Source of the DNA: Chitinophaga sp. CF418
Lineage (GTDB): Bacteria; Bacteroidota; Bacteroidia; Chitinophagales; Chitinophagaceae
Direction of reading: 5' to 3'
NCBI RefSeq assembly: GCF_900142925.1
Contig: NZ_FRCN01000019.1
Location: 1-55,844 of the forward strand
DNA length: 55,844 bases
Below the pieces are notes generated by a model that saw only the letters and a list, made by a program, of their open reading frames with translations, was not told where the DNA came from and ran no database searches. The number at the start of each line of letters is the position of its first letter. The stretch's first letter is position 1. Below, one piece after another: positions 26,676 through 35,760 of the stretch. A program made the translations under genes and the position numbers.

Positions 26676-28145
26676 TTAATTTAATTTAACTGATCTAAGC
26701 AGCTTTAAATGTTGATCTGCATTTTTGCTTTGAGGATTTAGTTTCAATGACTGTTCATAATTTTTGATAGCTGGTTCTACATCACCTAAAATTTCATAGA
26801 TCTCGCCCAGGCTATCATATGTATTGGCGCTGTCAGGATATAAATAAACATTCAATTTGAATATTTCCAGTGCATCTTTGACCCTTTTTTGTGAGAGCAG
26901 TTTATATCCCATGCCATTTATTTCTTTCTCTGTAGCGGTAAAGCCACTCTTTGTTTTCCTCAGTTTCTTTACTTCTTCTATTGCATTCTTATAACCCACC
27001 TTATCTAATGAAATTTTCAAATATTTCAGCGAAGAAGAAAGCCCGAAGCCATTCGCTTCTTTCATATCCGGAATGAACAGCCCTGCCAGTTCATCAATGA
27101 ATACATCCGGCGAACCACCGGACAGATTTGTAAGCACAATAATAGAAAGGTCATCATTAGGGTATACAAATAAGGCCGAACGGTTACCACCAACAGGCGC
27201 AAGAGCAGGGTGGTCAGTTCTTTTTATAACGGGCCAGCCTGCAGCATAACCATTTAGTAAGCTGCTAAATCCACGTGTTTCGCCATTATTCAGTATAGCA
27301 GGTGTCCAAAGTGCGTTAAGGCTGGAGGGTTGTTTTAATAATCGCATGCTTTGTAAGGCTATAATCCAGTCTGCCAGTTCCTTTGCTGTTGAACTCATAC
27401 CGGCAGCTGTCTGCAAAAATGGAGGAAGCGAAAAGAACATATTTGTTAGTTTTCCCTTTTGATACTGATAACCGCCGGCTGCATGGGCTACAATTTCTTT
27501 TGTGGCACCAAAACCTGCCTGTAAAGTCTTTGGCATACCTACTTTTTCCAATTGTTCTTTTCTGATAAACTCTTGGAACGACATGCCGCTTAATTTTTCG
27601 ATTATACGGCCAAGCAGTAAATAATTGGTTTGGTTATAACTAAATTTTTCTCCGGATTTAAACTCATTGGGCATTTGAAGGATCTTCGTCCATGCTTCCT
27701 CAGGATCACTGGCTATTAAAACGGCTTCCTCTTCGTCCATAATATCCGGAATACCCGAAATATGTGATAAGAGTTGCTGAATGGTTACTGACTTCCACGT
27801 ATCGGGTATGTCGGTGAGGTATTGGGAAATAGGTGCATCCAGTCTTATTTTCCCGGTTTCCAGCAATTGCACGATCGCAATGCCCGTAAATGCTTTGGTG
27901 ATTGAATTAATGGTAAAAACAGTTTTATCACTTACTGGGATTGAATCCTGCAGGTTGGCCAATCCGTAATTGCCTGCTTTAATAATTTTCCCATGCCTTA
28001 CAATTGCTAGTTGTAAGCCAGGGATTCTACGTTGCTGCATTTGGGTTTGCACAAAAACATCAATACTATCTGCCTGCCCAAAAGCACTGTTGGTAAAAAA
28101 GAGAATCATCAATGCGATAAGTCCTTTCTTCAAGAAAATGGTCAT
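26676..28145 (-). CDS. class-C beta-lactamase-fold serine hydrolase with TPR tail
   Basis: The 489-aa product has a signal peptide (MTIFLKKGLIALMILFFTNSAFG). The beta-lactamase/PBP-like domain has the nucleophile motif S81-I-T-K84 and the Y-x-N motif in FSYNQTNYLLLG. The C-terminal region (about 400-489) carries tetratricopeptide repeats (ALEIFKLNVYLYPDSANTY, AIKNYEQSLKLNPQSKNA). This architecture is common in Bacteroidota; substrates range from esters to peptidoglycan fragments and antibiotics, so I do not call it a resistance gene. It stands alone. Confidence 0.9.
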   Translation of the reverse strand: MTIFLKKGLIALMILFFTNSAFGQADSIDVFVQTQMQQRRIPGLQLAIVRHGKIIKAGNYGLANLQDSIPVSDKTVFTINSITKAFTGIAIVQLLETGKIRLDAPISQYLTDIPDTWKSVTIQQLLSHISGIPDIMDEEEAVLIASDPEEAWTKILQMPNEFKSGEKFSYNQTNYLLLGRIIEKLSGMSFQEFIRKEQLEKVGMPKTLQAGFGATKEIVAHAAGGYQYQKGKLTNMFFSLPPFLQTAAGMSSTAKELADWIIALQSMRLLKQPSSLNALWTPAILNNGETRGFSSLLNGYAAGWPVIKRTDHPALAPVGGNRSALFVYPNDDLSIIVLTNLSGGSPDVFIDELAGLFIPDMKEANGFGLSSSLKYLKISLDKVGYKNAIEEVKKLRKTKSGFTATEKEINGMGYKLLSQKRVKDALEIFKLNVYLYPDSANTYDSLGEIYEILGDVEPAIKNYEQSLKLNPQSKNADQHLKLLRSVKLN

Positions 28146-28374
28146 AGGTATCTTTTATATAAAGATCGCAAATGTTTGATAATATTTCTTGTTGCCTTTT
28201 CTATTTGAGTTGAGATCATATCGTTATGGCTGTTAGGTTATAGGAGATAGTGAGAAATGGATATGCCGTTCAATAAGGCTATGGCAATGCGCTGATAGTT
28301 TAAGGAGAGTTGTTATAGAATAGGGGAAAGAGGGATAAAAGAATTTTGCTTGTCAATTGACTCTCAATAATAAC

Positions 28375-28630
28375 GTCCCGGAGCAGACCTTGACAACATA
28401 AAAAAACAAAAAGGTCAGAGATTCCCCCAAGAAGAAAGGTTTTTCTGTACTAAGACAGACTTTGTAAGTCCACCTATGCGTCGGGTATGCGTCGTATGGG
28501 AATCCCCCAAGAATTCGAATTGATCCATAATCAGGCCCATAGCGGGCTCGGAAGAAGATAAAAAAAGAAAGGTCGGAGATTTCTCCGACCTTTCCACTAG
28601 TGTGCCCAGTGGCGGTAAATTATCGAACCA
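28375..28630 (+). repeat. serine-recombinase 3' tail remnant B with hairpin and GTGCCC copy 4
   Basis: GAGCAGACCTTGACAACATAAAAAAACAAAAAGG-like sequence at about 28380-28413 resembles the 3' tail of the recombinase at 38609-38650. Then follow a 12-bp perfect hairpin AAAGGTCGGAGA/TCTCCGACCTTT (28568-28579/28582-28593), identical to the one at 38646-38671, and GTGCCCAGTGGCGG (28602-28615) with TAAATTATCGAACCA. No ORF is supported in 28146-29214; this is its only recognisable content. The sequence is otherwise AT-rich. Confidence 0.6.
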
Positions 28631-29214
28631 CATATTGTTGATTATTAAGTCTTTAATGAAATAGATGCGATATCAGATCAAATATCAGCCATTACATATT
28701 ATATTATAACCCGTTTCAGATTTGATGATTAATTAGTTATGATTTGTTCTTTGTACATAGGAAAAATACAAACTAGTTGGTATTGTTAGCTGGACTTATT
28801 TTCATCAATTTTAGATTTCTGATTCCATAGCACACTATCTAGGCATGATATTCCCAAGCAATGGCTAATGTCACAAGAAATACCTTCGGTTAAGTATTGT
28901 TCTGTAATCTATTAGCGATAATGTTGTGTTAAGGATATCAATCTATTAGTCTTAACAGTGTCTTTAAATCTGTTTGAATAAAAATTTTCACAAAATTTTA
29001 CAGTTGCCCAGATAAGAATCTTGTGGCGGAATTTGAATGAATTTACCAAACCATATCGAGTACCAATTTATACACAAATAGGGCGTAAATGGATTTTTTA
29101 ATTGGCTTGTCAACTTTGATGGCCTTTGAGACTATTGATTGAAAGCGACAATTAATCAAATTATAATGAGTTTAAGAATTAACTTGGATTTGCAACAAAA
29201 TAATGGACAAATTA

Positions 29215-30039
29215 TTAAGCTGCTTGTTTTAAAATAGATTTTCCAAATTCTTCATGGGTTAAAAATCCTAGAATTGAATGTATGCGCTGCCTGTTGTACC
29301 ATATTTCGATGAACTCAAATAGCTCTCTTTTTGCGATCTCGATAGAAGAATATACTGTGTTATACCCCGTCTCTGATTTGAGGATCTTGAAGAAATTCTC
29401 CATTACAGCGTTATCCCAGCAATTTCCTTTCCTACTCACACTTTGTTGTACTAGCTTGTCTTTAAGCAATTCTCGGAACTCCTGGCTAGCATACTGTACA
29501 CCTCTATCGGAGTGAAAGAGAATGTTTCGGACCACCGATCTATTCCGGATTGCCATCTTCCAGGCCGCAACAACTGTTTCTCTTGCAGTCATACCGGTAC
29601 TCATTGACCAGCCAACGATTCTTCTATCAAACAGATCCATAATAGCGGTAAGATAAAGCCAGCCTTCCTGGGTCCGGATATAAGTAATATCAGACACCCA
29701 TTTTTCTGAAGGCCCCTTTGCATCAAATTCCCGTTCAAGGACATTATTAGCCACCTCAAGGCCATGATTTGACTCCGTTGTACAGACTTTAAATTTACCC
29801 GTAATAACGCTGCGAAGGCCCTTCTTTTTCATTATTCTGGCTACTCGTAGCCTAGATGCATCTATTCCCATAGATACTAGCTTCTTTGTAATCTTCGGAC
29901 TCCCGTATCGCCCTTTGCTGCTATGGTAAATTTCTTCGACCTTTTTAGAAATTAGCTCATTGTTTATGGCAAGTTGCGATGGCCTCCTGGTAAGCCAGGT
30001 ATAATACCCACTATGACTCATTTTGAAAACCCTACACAT
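29215..30039 (-). CDS. IS3-family (IS150-like) transposase OrfB, orfA missing
   Basis: Homology starts near ATG 30039 (MCRVFKMSHSGYYTWL). The frame extends up to 30219, but that part looks unrelated. The integrase core is complete: first D in WVSDITYI, second D in FHSDRGVQYAS, and E in DNAVMENFFKILKSE, ending with WYNRQRIHSILGF. An HTH_21 helper domain (YHSSKGRYGSPKI) precedes it. No orfA is found upstream (30040-30220), and a different gene begins there, so this copy is 5'-truncated and probably cannot move by itself, although the catalytic domain is intact. Confidence 0.88.
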   Translation of the reverse strand: MCRVFKMSHSGYYTWLTRRPSQLAINNELISKKVEEIYHSSKGRYGSPKITKKLVSMGIDASRLRVARIMKKKGLRSVITGKFKVCTTESNHGLEVANNVLEREFDAKGPSEKWVSDITYIRTQEGWLYLTAIMDLFDRRIVGWSMSTGMTARETVVAAWKMAIRNRSVVRNILFHSDRGVQYASQEFRELLKDKLVQQSVSRKGNCWDNAVMENFFKILKSETGYNTVYSSIEIAKRELFEFIEIWYNRQRIHSILGFLTHEEFGKSILKQAA

Positions 30040-30250
30040 CTTCTCAACAAACAAATGAAAAGGATCAAAGAACTGTCCTGGCTGAAATGGTATGAGCTGG
30101 GATATCTTGGGTGGCTTCAGTTGGTGATAATTGTGAGTGGACACGGATGGCATGAAAATCTGATATGTGGTGTTGTTACGTACCTGATAGCAGGAGATAA
30201 AACATTGTAAATCAATCATAATGTTAGATTTTTTATGTTATATTTATAGT

Positions 30251-30460
30251 ATGGCAAAATTCAAAGAGGTTATTGTAACGCTTTCAAAAAAGCATCCCCA
30301 AACCGGCGAACCCGCGCAGGCCGGACATTCCTTCGTTATTGGAACTTTAGGTAAGAAGACAGGCTTTTACGAGATTGAAACAGAACAATTGAATAAGTTA
30401 AAGAACGAAGATCTTCAGCAGGAGCTTTTCAAGTTGTTACACCCGCAGACTCATCACTAA
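30251..30460 (+). CDS. small hypothetical protein
   Basis: ATG 30251 gives 69 aa (MAKFKEVIVTLSKKHPQTGE...). It is basic and ends with LLHPQTHH. The frame is open from 30221 but the first 10 residues look non-coding. No domain is recognised. An AT-rich stretch with TATATTTATAG just before it could hold the promoter. In 30461-30731 I see no gene. Confidence 0.5.
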   Translation: MAKFKEVIVTLSKKHPQTGEPAQAGHSFVIGTLGKKTGFYEIETEQLNKLKNEDLQQELFKLLHPQTHH

Positions 30461-30731
30461 TTGATAAAATAGGGCTGTTTATACATTGTTGCCGTAATGA
30501 GGTATTACGGTATGGGATATTTATGTGGAAACAGCAACTCAGCTAATCCATTAACTGCTGAAAAGTTCCCAAGGGAGCTTTGACTGCATTTTGGATGTCT
30601 GGAAACCTGGCAGCATTCAAGGTTGAGCTATTTACTATTGATCTTATTGTCAGGCAAATGTCCGATCCTCGAAACTCCCGGAAATTTTGTAGATATTTGA
30701 AGAAATTTTGCTTCTCTAAAGGTGCATCACA

Positions 30732-31640
30732 ATGGCTGGCATTTCTCAACTTCAGGATTTTCCGTCTCATATACCGGTGACTCATGATTATTTTCACAAT
30801 TGGAATATTCGGGTAGTCAATGCGGAAACATTAACCTGCGAGAACTACATCTCTCCTAACAGAAGGGATTTCTATAAGGTATTGTTTATAAAAAATGGAG
30901 CGGGACTATTTTCATTGGGCATGAACAACTATAACATTAAGGATTCAACTATTCTGTTTCTACACCCCAATGAGATTATATCATGGCGAAGTTTATCGAC
31001 CAGTATGGTCGGGTTCTATTGTTTGTTCAAAAAACGCTACGTTGATGCTCACCCTTTGCTAAAAGCCTCGCTGGAAAAACATAAATTATTCACTGATCTC
31101 AAAAGAAGTATCATTCGCCTGGAACAACCATCGATAGATACCATTAATGGCTTGTTTTCCCAAATGCATGAACAGGGCCAAATGGGCGGTAGTTTGGCAG
31201 AGGAGGCAATGCAGGCATACCTTCAACTGATCATTATTGAAAGTGTAAAATCAGTGGATTTTCCATCGCCGCAAAGCATTACAGAGGAATATCACCATAT
31301 ACATGAGTTTTTCCGACTCCTTGAAACTGAAACTTCAAAACTTAATAAGGATAACCCAATCCGTATAAAAACTGCAAAAGAATTCGCGGACGAGCTCGCA
31401 CTATCTCCCAATTACTTAAATGCCCTATTAAAGAAACATACCGGTCAAAATATCAGCACTCACCTGAAAAACCGTCTATTGGAAGAAAGTAAAGCATTGC
31501 TTATTCAGACTGACTGGACATTAAATGAGATTGGATTAACAATTGGCTTTGCTGAACAGTCCAATTTCACGCTGTTTTTTAAAAAGAACCAGGGCATGAC
31601 ACCAAGCGAGTTCAGAAAGAGCTGCCCAGAGTACATCTGA
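30732..31640 (+). CDS. AraC-family transcriptional regulator
   Basis: The 302-aa product has an N-terminal cupin-like sensor (FYKVLFIKNGAGLFSLGMNN, IILFLHPNEIISW) and a C-terminal AraC double HTH: AKEFADELALSPNYLNALLKKHTGQNISTH, then LNEIGLTIGFAEQSNFTLFFKKNQGMTPSEFRK. This is the full normal length. It lies 88 bases upstream of an SDR gene in the same direction and is its likely activator. Confidence 0.93.
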   Translation: MAGISQLQDFPSHIPVTHDYFHNWNIRVVNAETLTCENYISPNRRDFYKVLFIKNGAGLFSLGMNNYNIKDSTILFLHPNEIISWRSLSTSMVGFYCLFKKRYVDAHPLLKASLEKHKLFTDLKRSIIRLEQPSIDTINGLFSQMHEQGQMGGSLAEEAMQAYLQLIIIESVKSVDFPSPQSITEEYHHIHEFFRLLETETSKLNKDNPIRIKTAKEFADELALSPNYLNALLKKHTGQNISTHLKNRLLEESKALLIQTDWTLNEIGLTIGFAEQSNFTLFFKKNQGMTPSEFRKSCPEYI

Positions 31641-31728
31641 TCAAATAGTTGAAATTCATAAATAGTGCATTGATGCTGCGAAGGTGAACCATCTGCAGTT
31701 GTAAGACCTTTGATGTAAACTTCAAAGG

Positions 31729-32604
31729 ATGAAAACAAAAGTATGGTTTATAACCGGAGCATCAAGAGGCTTCGGATTTGAAATCGCCAAAGCGGCACTG
31801 GCTAATGGCGATAAAGTGGTGGCCACTGTCCGCAGCCAGCCTGAAAAACTCTCCGGCACACTTAAACATGATAATCTTTTGGTGGTTACCCTGGATGTGA
31901 CCAGCGAAACCCATGTACAAGCAGCAGTTCAAAAAGCGATAGCTCATTTCGGGAGGATCGATATCCTGGTCAACAATGCGGGCTTCGGACTACTGGGGGC
32001 TGTTGAGGAAGCAAGCGATAAGGAGGTCCGTGAATCATTTGAAACAAATGTATTCGGTTTACTGAATGTTACCCGGGGTGTATTACCTCACATGCGTTCG
32101 CAGCGATCAGGTCACATCATTAATCTATCATCAGTAGTGGGTCTTACTTCTCCTCCGGGTTGGGGAATCTACGCTGCTACAAAATTTGCCGTTGAAGGAA
32201 TTAATGAAGGATTGGCAGCCGAATTAAAACCGCTTGGCATATCTGTGACTGCTGTTGAACCGGGCTTCTTTCGGACAAATTTTCTGGATGGATCTTCACT
32301 ATCAACAACCCGCCAGGTAATTGATGACTACAAAGAAACCGCCGGATATATGCGTAGTGCTGCCACGCAACTCAATTACAATCAGCCCGGAGATCCGGTA
32401 AAGCTCGCAGCGGCTATTCTTACACTCGCGGATTCTTCTAATCCTCCCGTTCATCTGCCTCTCGGCAACGATACGCTTCATTATTTCAAACAAAAGATGG
32501 ACAACCTCAATCAGGAGCTCCTTGCGTGGAATGATCTTAGCCGAAGCACTGACTTCAATGATAGTCAGGCCGGCAATCAATCACAATCTTCAACTAATGA
32601 ATAA
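31729..32604 (+). CDS. SDR-family oxidoreductase
   Basis: The 291-aa classical short-chain dehydrogenase carries cofactor motif TGASRGFG (9-16), NNAG, active-site Ser in INLSSVVG, and Y-x-x-x-K in YAATK. NADP use is suggested by an Arg after the first strand region (ATVRSQPEK). The substrate is unknown. It sits between an AraC regulator and an NmrA-like gene (22-base gap), so the three look co-regulated. Confidence 0.93.
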   Translation: MKTKVWFITGASRGFGFEIAKAALANGDKVVATVRSQPEKLSGTLKHDNLLVVTLDVTSETHVQAAVQKAIAHFGRIDILVNNAGFGLLGAVEEASDKEVRESFETNVFGLLNVTRGVLPHMRSQRSGHIINLSSVVGLTSPPGWGIYAATKFAVEGINEGLAAELKPLGISVTAVEPGFFRTNFLDGSSLSTTRQVIDDYKETAGYMRSAATQLNYNQPGDPVKLAAAILTLADSSNPPVHLPLGNDTLHYFKQKMDNLNQELLAWNDLSRSTDFNDSQAGNQSQSSTNE

Positions 32605-32626
32605 GTAGATAAAAAAATTATAACAT

Positions 32627-33505
32627 ATGGAAAAGCAATTCAAAGTTTTGATTACCGGCGGTGCCGGTAAAAGTGGCGGTGCGGCCGTAAATGAATTACT
32701 AAAATTGAATGTTTCGGTAAGAGCATTGGTCCACAGAGAAGATGAACGCTCAGCACAACTCAGGGCGCGCGGAGTTGAAGTAGTCGTTGGTGATCTTCTG
32801 AACTTCAATGATATTTCTGCCGCTATGAACGGTATCGATACTGCCTATTTTTGTTTCCCGATTTTAACTCCCGGGGTTCTGCAGGCGACTGCTTATTTTG
32901 CGCAGGCCGCGAAAGCATCAGGATTGAAAGCTATTGTCAATATGTCGCAGATTTCAGCGCGCAGGGAAGCAAAAAGTAATGCGGCACAAGATCACTGGGT
33001 AAGCGAACGGATTTTTGATATGTCAGGTATTCCTGTCACACATCTCAGACCCACCTTTTTCGATGACTGGTTCCTCTATGTCAGAGAAGATATCCAAAAA
33101 CAAAACGCTATTGTATTGCCTTTTGGCAATGGACGCTGGGCACCAGTCGATTCAGCGGACCTGGGGCGTGTAGTCGCACATATTCTTGCTAAACCAGCGG
33201 GTTATCAGGGAAAAGTAATTAAACTTTTTGGCCCTGAGGAATATGATGTCTTTGAAATGAGTGGTATTCTTTCCAGGGTCTTAGGACGAAACATAACGTA
33301 TCATCCTGTAAGTATTGAGCGTTTTACGGAACTGGATGAAGCAAAAGGCGCTCATCCTCATTTCGTACAACATGTCACACACGTAGCACAGGATTGTATA
33401 GATGGCATATTTGCGGGTACAAATACAGCGGTAGAGGAGATTACCGGGCAAAAAGCCACAACACTTGCTGCGTTTTTTGCAGACAAGAAAGAGGCATTTA
33501 TGTAA
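32627..33505 (+). CDS. NmrA-like NAD(P)-binding protein
   Basis: The 292-aa product opens with LITGGAGKSGGAAVNELL, an atypical-SDR Rossmann motif, then RALVHREDERS and VVGDLLN. It lacks the YxxxK catalytic pair, as NmrA/HSCARG-like members do. Such proteins are redox sensors or quinone/isoflavone-type reductases. Gene order AraC-SDR-NmrA suggests a small detoxification or redox module. Confidence 0.9.
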   Translation: MEKQFKVLITGGAGKSGGAAVNELLKLNVSVRALVHREDERSAQLRARGVEVVVGDLLNFNDISAAMNGIDTAYFCFPILTPGVLQATAYFAQAAKASGLKAIVNMSQISARREAKSNAAQDHWVSERIFDMSGIPVTHLRPTFFDDWFLYVREDIQKQNAIVLPFGNGRWAPVDSADLGRVVAHILAKPAGYQGKVIKLFGPEEYDVFEMSGILSRVLGRNITYHPVSIERFTELDEAKGAHPHFVQHVTHVAQDCIDGIFAGTNTAVEEITGQKATTLAAFFADKKEAFM

Positions 33506-33541
33506 TGGATTCATCAGGGGCTTGCTAAATCTATAAAAGCA

Positions 33542-34087
33542 ATGAAGCACAGAATTTTTAATAAGGAACTTTGGTATTCCTTTATCGCGATCGCCAAACA
33601 CATTCCTAATGAATTGACGACACCACGGATAAATGGATCTGACTTCTATATACCGGAGGTAACTGCATCATTTGTTAAACGTATACAAGGTTTAAGTTCA
33701 GATGCCTCTCCCGTGTGGGGAACAATGTCTGTTGCACAAATGCTGCATCATTTGTCTTTATCACTTGGGGGTGCCTTAGGCTTTTATGCTCAGTCGGATG
33801 AGAGTTATTGGCTGAGTAGAACACTTTTTAAATGGATCCTGATAGACCTCTCTTCTGCACAACCCAAAGGGCTTCGCCTTCCATTAAATTTTGTTATTCT
33901 TTCGGAACAGAATTTTGACTTTGAAGAGGAAAAGAAGATCCTGTTAGCAATTATAAACAGGGCCTCGACAACGAAATCAAGCGAAGATTGGTCAAAACAC
34001 CCTTTATTTGGAAAGATGACGAGTGAGCAATGGGGTAAGCTGGCCCAAATGCACATTGACTACCATTTAAGACAATTCAACGTGTAA
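33542..34087 (+). CDS. DUF1569 (DinB-like) protein
   Basis: The 181-aa product carries the DUF1569 signature: PVWGTMSVAQMLHHLSLSLGG near the middle, and HPLFGKMTSEQWGKLAQMHIDYHLRQF at the C-terminus. The His residues fit a DinB-like four-helix metal site. It is cytosolic. Its biochemical role is unknown. It lies 36 bases after the NmrA-like gene and is probably the last gene of that transcript, closed by the hairpin at 34145. Confidence 0.88.
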   Translation: MKHRIFNKELWYSFIAIAKHIPNELTTPRINGSDFYIPEVTASFVKRIQGLSSDASPVWGTMSVAQMLHHLSLSLGGALGFYAQSDESYWLSRTLFKWILIDLSSAQPKGLRLPLNFVILSEQNFDFEEEKKILLAIINRASTTKSSEDWSKHPLFGKMTSEQWGKLAQMHIDYHLRQFNV

Positions 34088-34144
34088 TCTGGTGCAATAG
34101 TTAGTGAGACATTTGACATAATCGCCACGAACATAATTTGAATG

Positions 34145-34183
34145 CGCATGAGGAGTATGGGAATTTACCATATCCCTCATGCG
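34145..34183 (+). terminator. hairpin terminator after the DUF1569 gene
   Basis: The stem is CGCATGAGG/CCTCATGCG (34145-34153/34175-34183) with a further inner TATGG/CCATA pair, followed by TTATTTA. Confidence 0.6.
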
Positions 34184-34203
34184 TTATTTACTATTGCCTG
34201 CAT

Positions 34204-34216
34204 GTGCCCGCGGCGG
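34204..34216 (+). repeat. GTGCCC repeat copy 5
   Basis: GTGCCCGCGGCGG, one base shorter than the other copies, 20 bases after a hairpin. Confidence 0.45.
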
Positions 34217-34311
34217 CTATATAATTTACATAATGAAGAGAAGGATATAACGATTTGAGATGCAACTTTTATTAATCCAGTAGTCCATAGCTTCATTTAC
34301 TACGCGCTGTG

Positions 34312-34944
34312 TTAGGCTTCCAGCAAGGACCTGGCAATTGCTTTATTCAATGTAGCAATACTTTTATCTCCTGTAGCATGCGCGACAACCATCGCACCAA
34401 CGATTAAACTAAGCAGTTCCAGCAGAAGCGCTTTTGCTTTCGCAGGTTTTACCATTTGCGCCAGGCGCTCACCAATAAAATCTGCTGCTTTTTTAAAGTG
34501 CAGATTTACCTTATCGAGTAGTAGACTTGTGTCTTCTGATGTAAAGTCGCTTAGTCCGCGGGTGAAAGTGCATCCGTGGAAGTCGTTTTGCCCAATCCAA
34601 TCTTTAAGGGCATCAAATACAGTCAAAATCTCTGTTTGCGGATCATGGACCTTCAATGAAGCAAGGTGTTTGGCCAGATTATCGAACCGGAACTCATCCC
34701 AGAATTCCAGATAAGATAATATAAGATCATTTTTTGAAGGATAATAGTTGTAAAAAGTGCGCTTTGATACATTACTTTCTTCAATTATCTGGTCAATACC
34801 AATGGTGTTGACGCCATATCTGTTAAAAAGTGTTATCGCCGTTTTTAAAATCCGTTCTCGCGGTTTTAAAGTTTCCAGATCTTCAAAACGTAGGTCCCGA
34901 AAGGCAGGCGCTGAATTTGACATATGATTCAATTTTCTACTCAC
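34312..34944 (-). CDS. TetR/AcrR-family repressor
   Basis: The 210-aa product has an N-terminal TetR HTH: ILKTAITLFNRYGVNTIGID, then ESNVSKRTFYNYYPSKNDLI. The C-terminal ligand domain is helical (LLLELLSLIVGAMVVAHATG). An ATG at 34923 (MSNSAP) is an alternative start. It is divergent from the carbonic-anhydrase-like gene, and two palindromes in the 124-base gap look like its own operators. Predicted autorepressor of both directions. Confidence 0.93.
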   Translation of the reverse strand: MSRKLNHMSNSAPAFRDLRFEDLETLKPRERILKTAITLFNRYGVNTIGIDQIIEESNVSKRTFYNYYPSKNDLILSYLEFWDEFRFDNLAKHLASLKVHDPQTEILTVFDALKDWIGQNDFHGCTFTRGLSDFTSEDTSLLLDKVNLHFKKAADFIGERLAQMVKPAKAKALLLELLSLIVGAMVVAHATGDKSIATLNKAIARSLLEA

Positions 34945-34957
34945 ATTATTAGCCTTA

Positions 34958-34965
34958 CAAAAGTA
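34958..34965 (-). promoter_or_regulatory. -7 box of the tetR promoter
   Basis: On the minus strand this reads TACTTTTG, fitting the Bacteroidota -7 consensus TAnnTTTG. Operator 1 begins 11 bases upstream. No good -33 TTG is seen. Confidence 0.45.
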
Positions 34966-34975
34966 CGAAAAAAAA

Positions 34976-34993
34976 GTACACCGATCTGTCTAC
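34976..34993. promoter_or_regulatory. TetR operator 1
   Basis: GTACACCGATCTGTCTAC is an imperfect palindrome that shares GATCTGTCTAC with operator 2. Confidence 0.7.
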
Positions 34994-34999
34994 TTTTTC

Positions 35000-35030
35000 T
35001 TGGTAATGTAAACAGATCTGTCTACTTTTG
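35000..35030 (+). promoter_or_regulatory. promoter of the carbonic-anhydrase-like gene
   Basis: TTG at 35000-35002, 20 bases, then TACTTTTG at 35023-35030, matching the Bacteroidota -33/-7 pattern. Operator 2 fills the spacer, so repressor binding would exclude RNA polymerase. Confidence 0.6.
35008..35025. promoter_or_regulatory. TetR operator 2
   Basis: GTAAACAGATCTGTCTAC is a near-perfect palindrome around AGATCT. It is centred 32 bases from operator 1, about three helical turns. Confidence 0.75.
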
Positions 35031-35068
35031 TAATACTGGATTTCCCCAGTAAATAAAACAGAAGTTAT

Positions 35069-35671
35069 ATGGAAGCAAATAAAACGCTCGATTTGAGCCA
35101 ATTTGAATTCAGGAATATTCCTGGATTCGATCAGGATAATTTTCAGGGTTTTGACCAGGCGATCCCACTTAAAACCATCGTTATATATTGTTTTGACCCA
35201 CGGGCATCTGAAATTCCAAAGGCGGTAGCTGATTATTTAGGCGATGAAGTATATCCTGGAGAAAATATTACTAACGAAGATGGCGTTCGCGTTGGCCACA
35301 CGCGTACGTTATTTGCGTTGTCGAATGGCGGTGGCCGTGCACTGCAGGCACTGCAAACTATAGCCACGATGGATTATCTGTTTCACTACAAGAACGTTGT
35401 TGTGGTTCACCATTCTTTTTGTGGCATGACCGCCTATACGCCAGATCATATGATTGAGAAGTTTCATGATCATCACCATGTTGATATTTCCGGTATGTGG
35501 GCGCATGAAGATATGGCGATTGTCGACTACGAGAAAACGATCAGACATGATGTCGAGTTATTGCGCAATAACGCTATTGTGCCTAAACACCTCAATATCT
35601 ACGGCTTCTTTTACGAAATCAACTCCGGTCAGTTGACTGAAATCGTACGCGATTTAGCAGTAAAAGAATAG
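35069..35671 (+). CDS. beta-carbonic-anhydrase-like protein
   Basis: The 200-aa product carries the beta-CA zinc and dyad residues: C41-x-D43-x-R45 in YCFDPRAS and H115-x-x-C118 in HHSFCGM. The usual activity is hydration of CO2 to bicarbonate. Some members of this fold instead hydrolyse small carbon compounds such as CS2 or COS, and the company of a TetR repressor and an HD enzyme fits an inducible detoxification role better than housekeeping. No signal peptide. Repression by the divergent TetR is likely. Confidence 0.85.
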   Translation: MEANKTLDLSQFEFRNIPGFDQDNFQGFDQAIPLKTIVIYCFDPRASEIPKAVADYLGDEVYPGENITNEDGVRVGHTRTLFALSNGGGRALQALQTIATMDYLFHYKNVVVVHHSFCGMTAYTPDHMIEKFHDHHHVDISGMWAHEDMAIVDYEKTIRHDVELLRNNAIVPKHLNIYGFFYEINSGQLTEIVRDLAVKE

Positions 35672-35760
35672 GTTTTTATCCTGTCGGGAAGTTTGTCAAA
35701 CACAGGATTTTCGACAGGGTATTATAATTCATACTATTCATCATTATTAAAGTTTTTGAG

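Noticed and set aside
28415..28633. 72-aa minus-strand ORF
   Set aside because: Covers the hairpin/GTGCCC repeat region; a repeat, not a gene.
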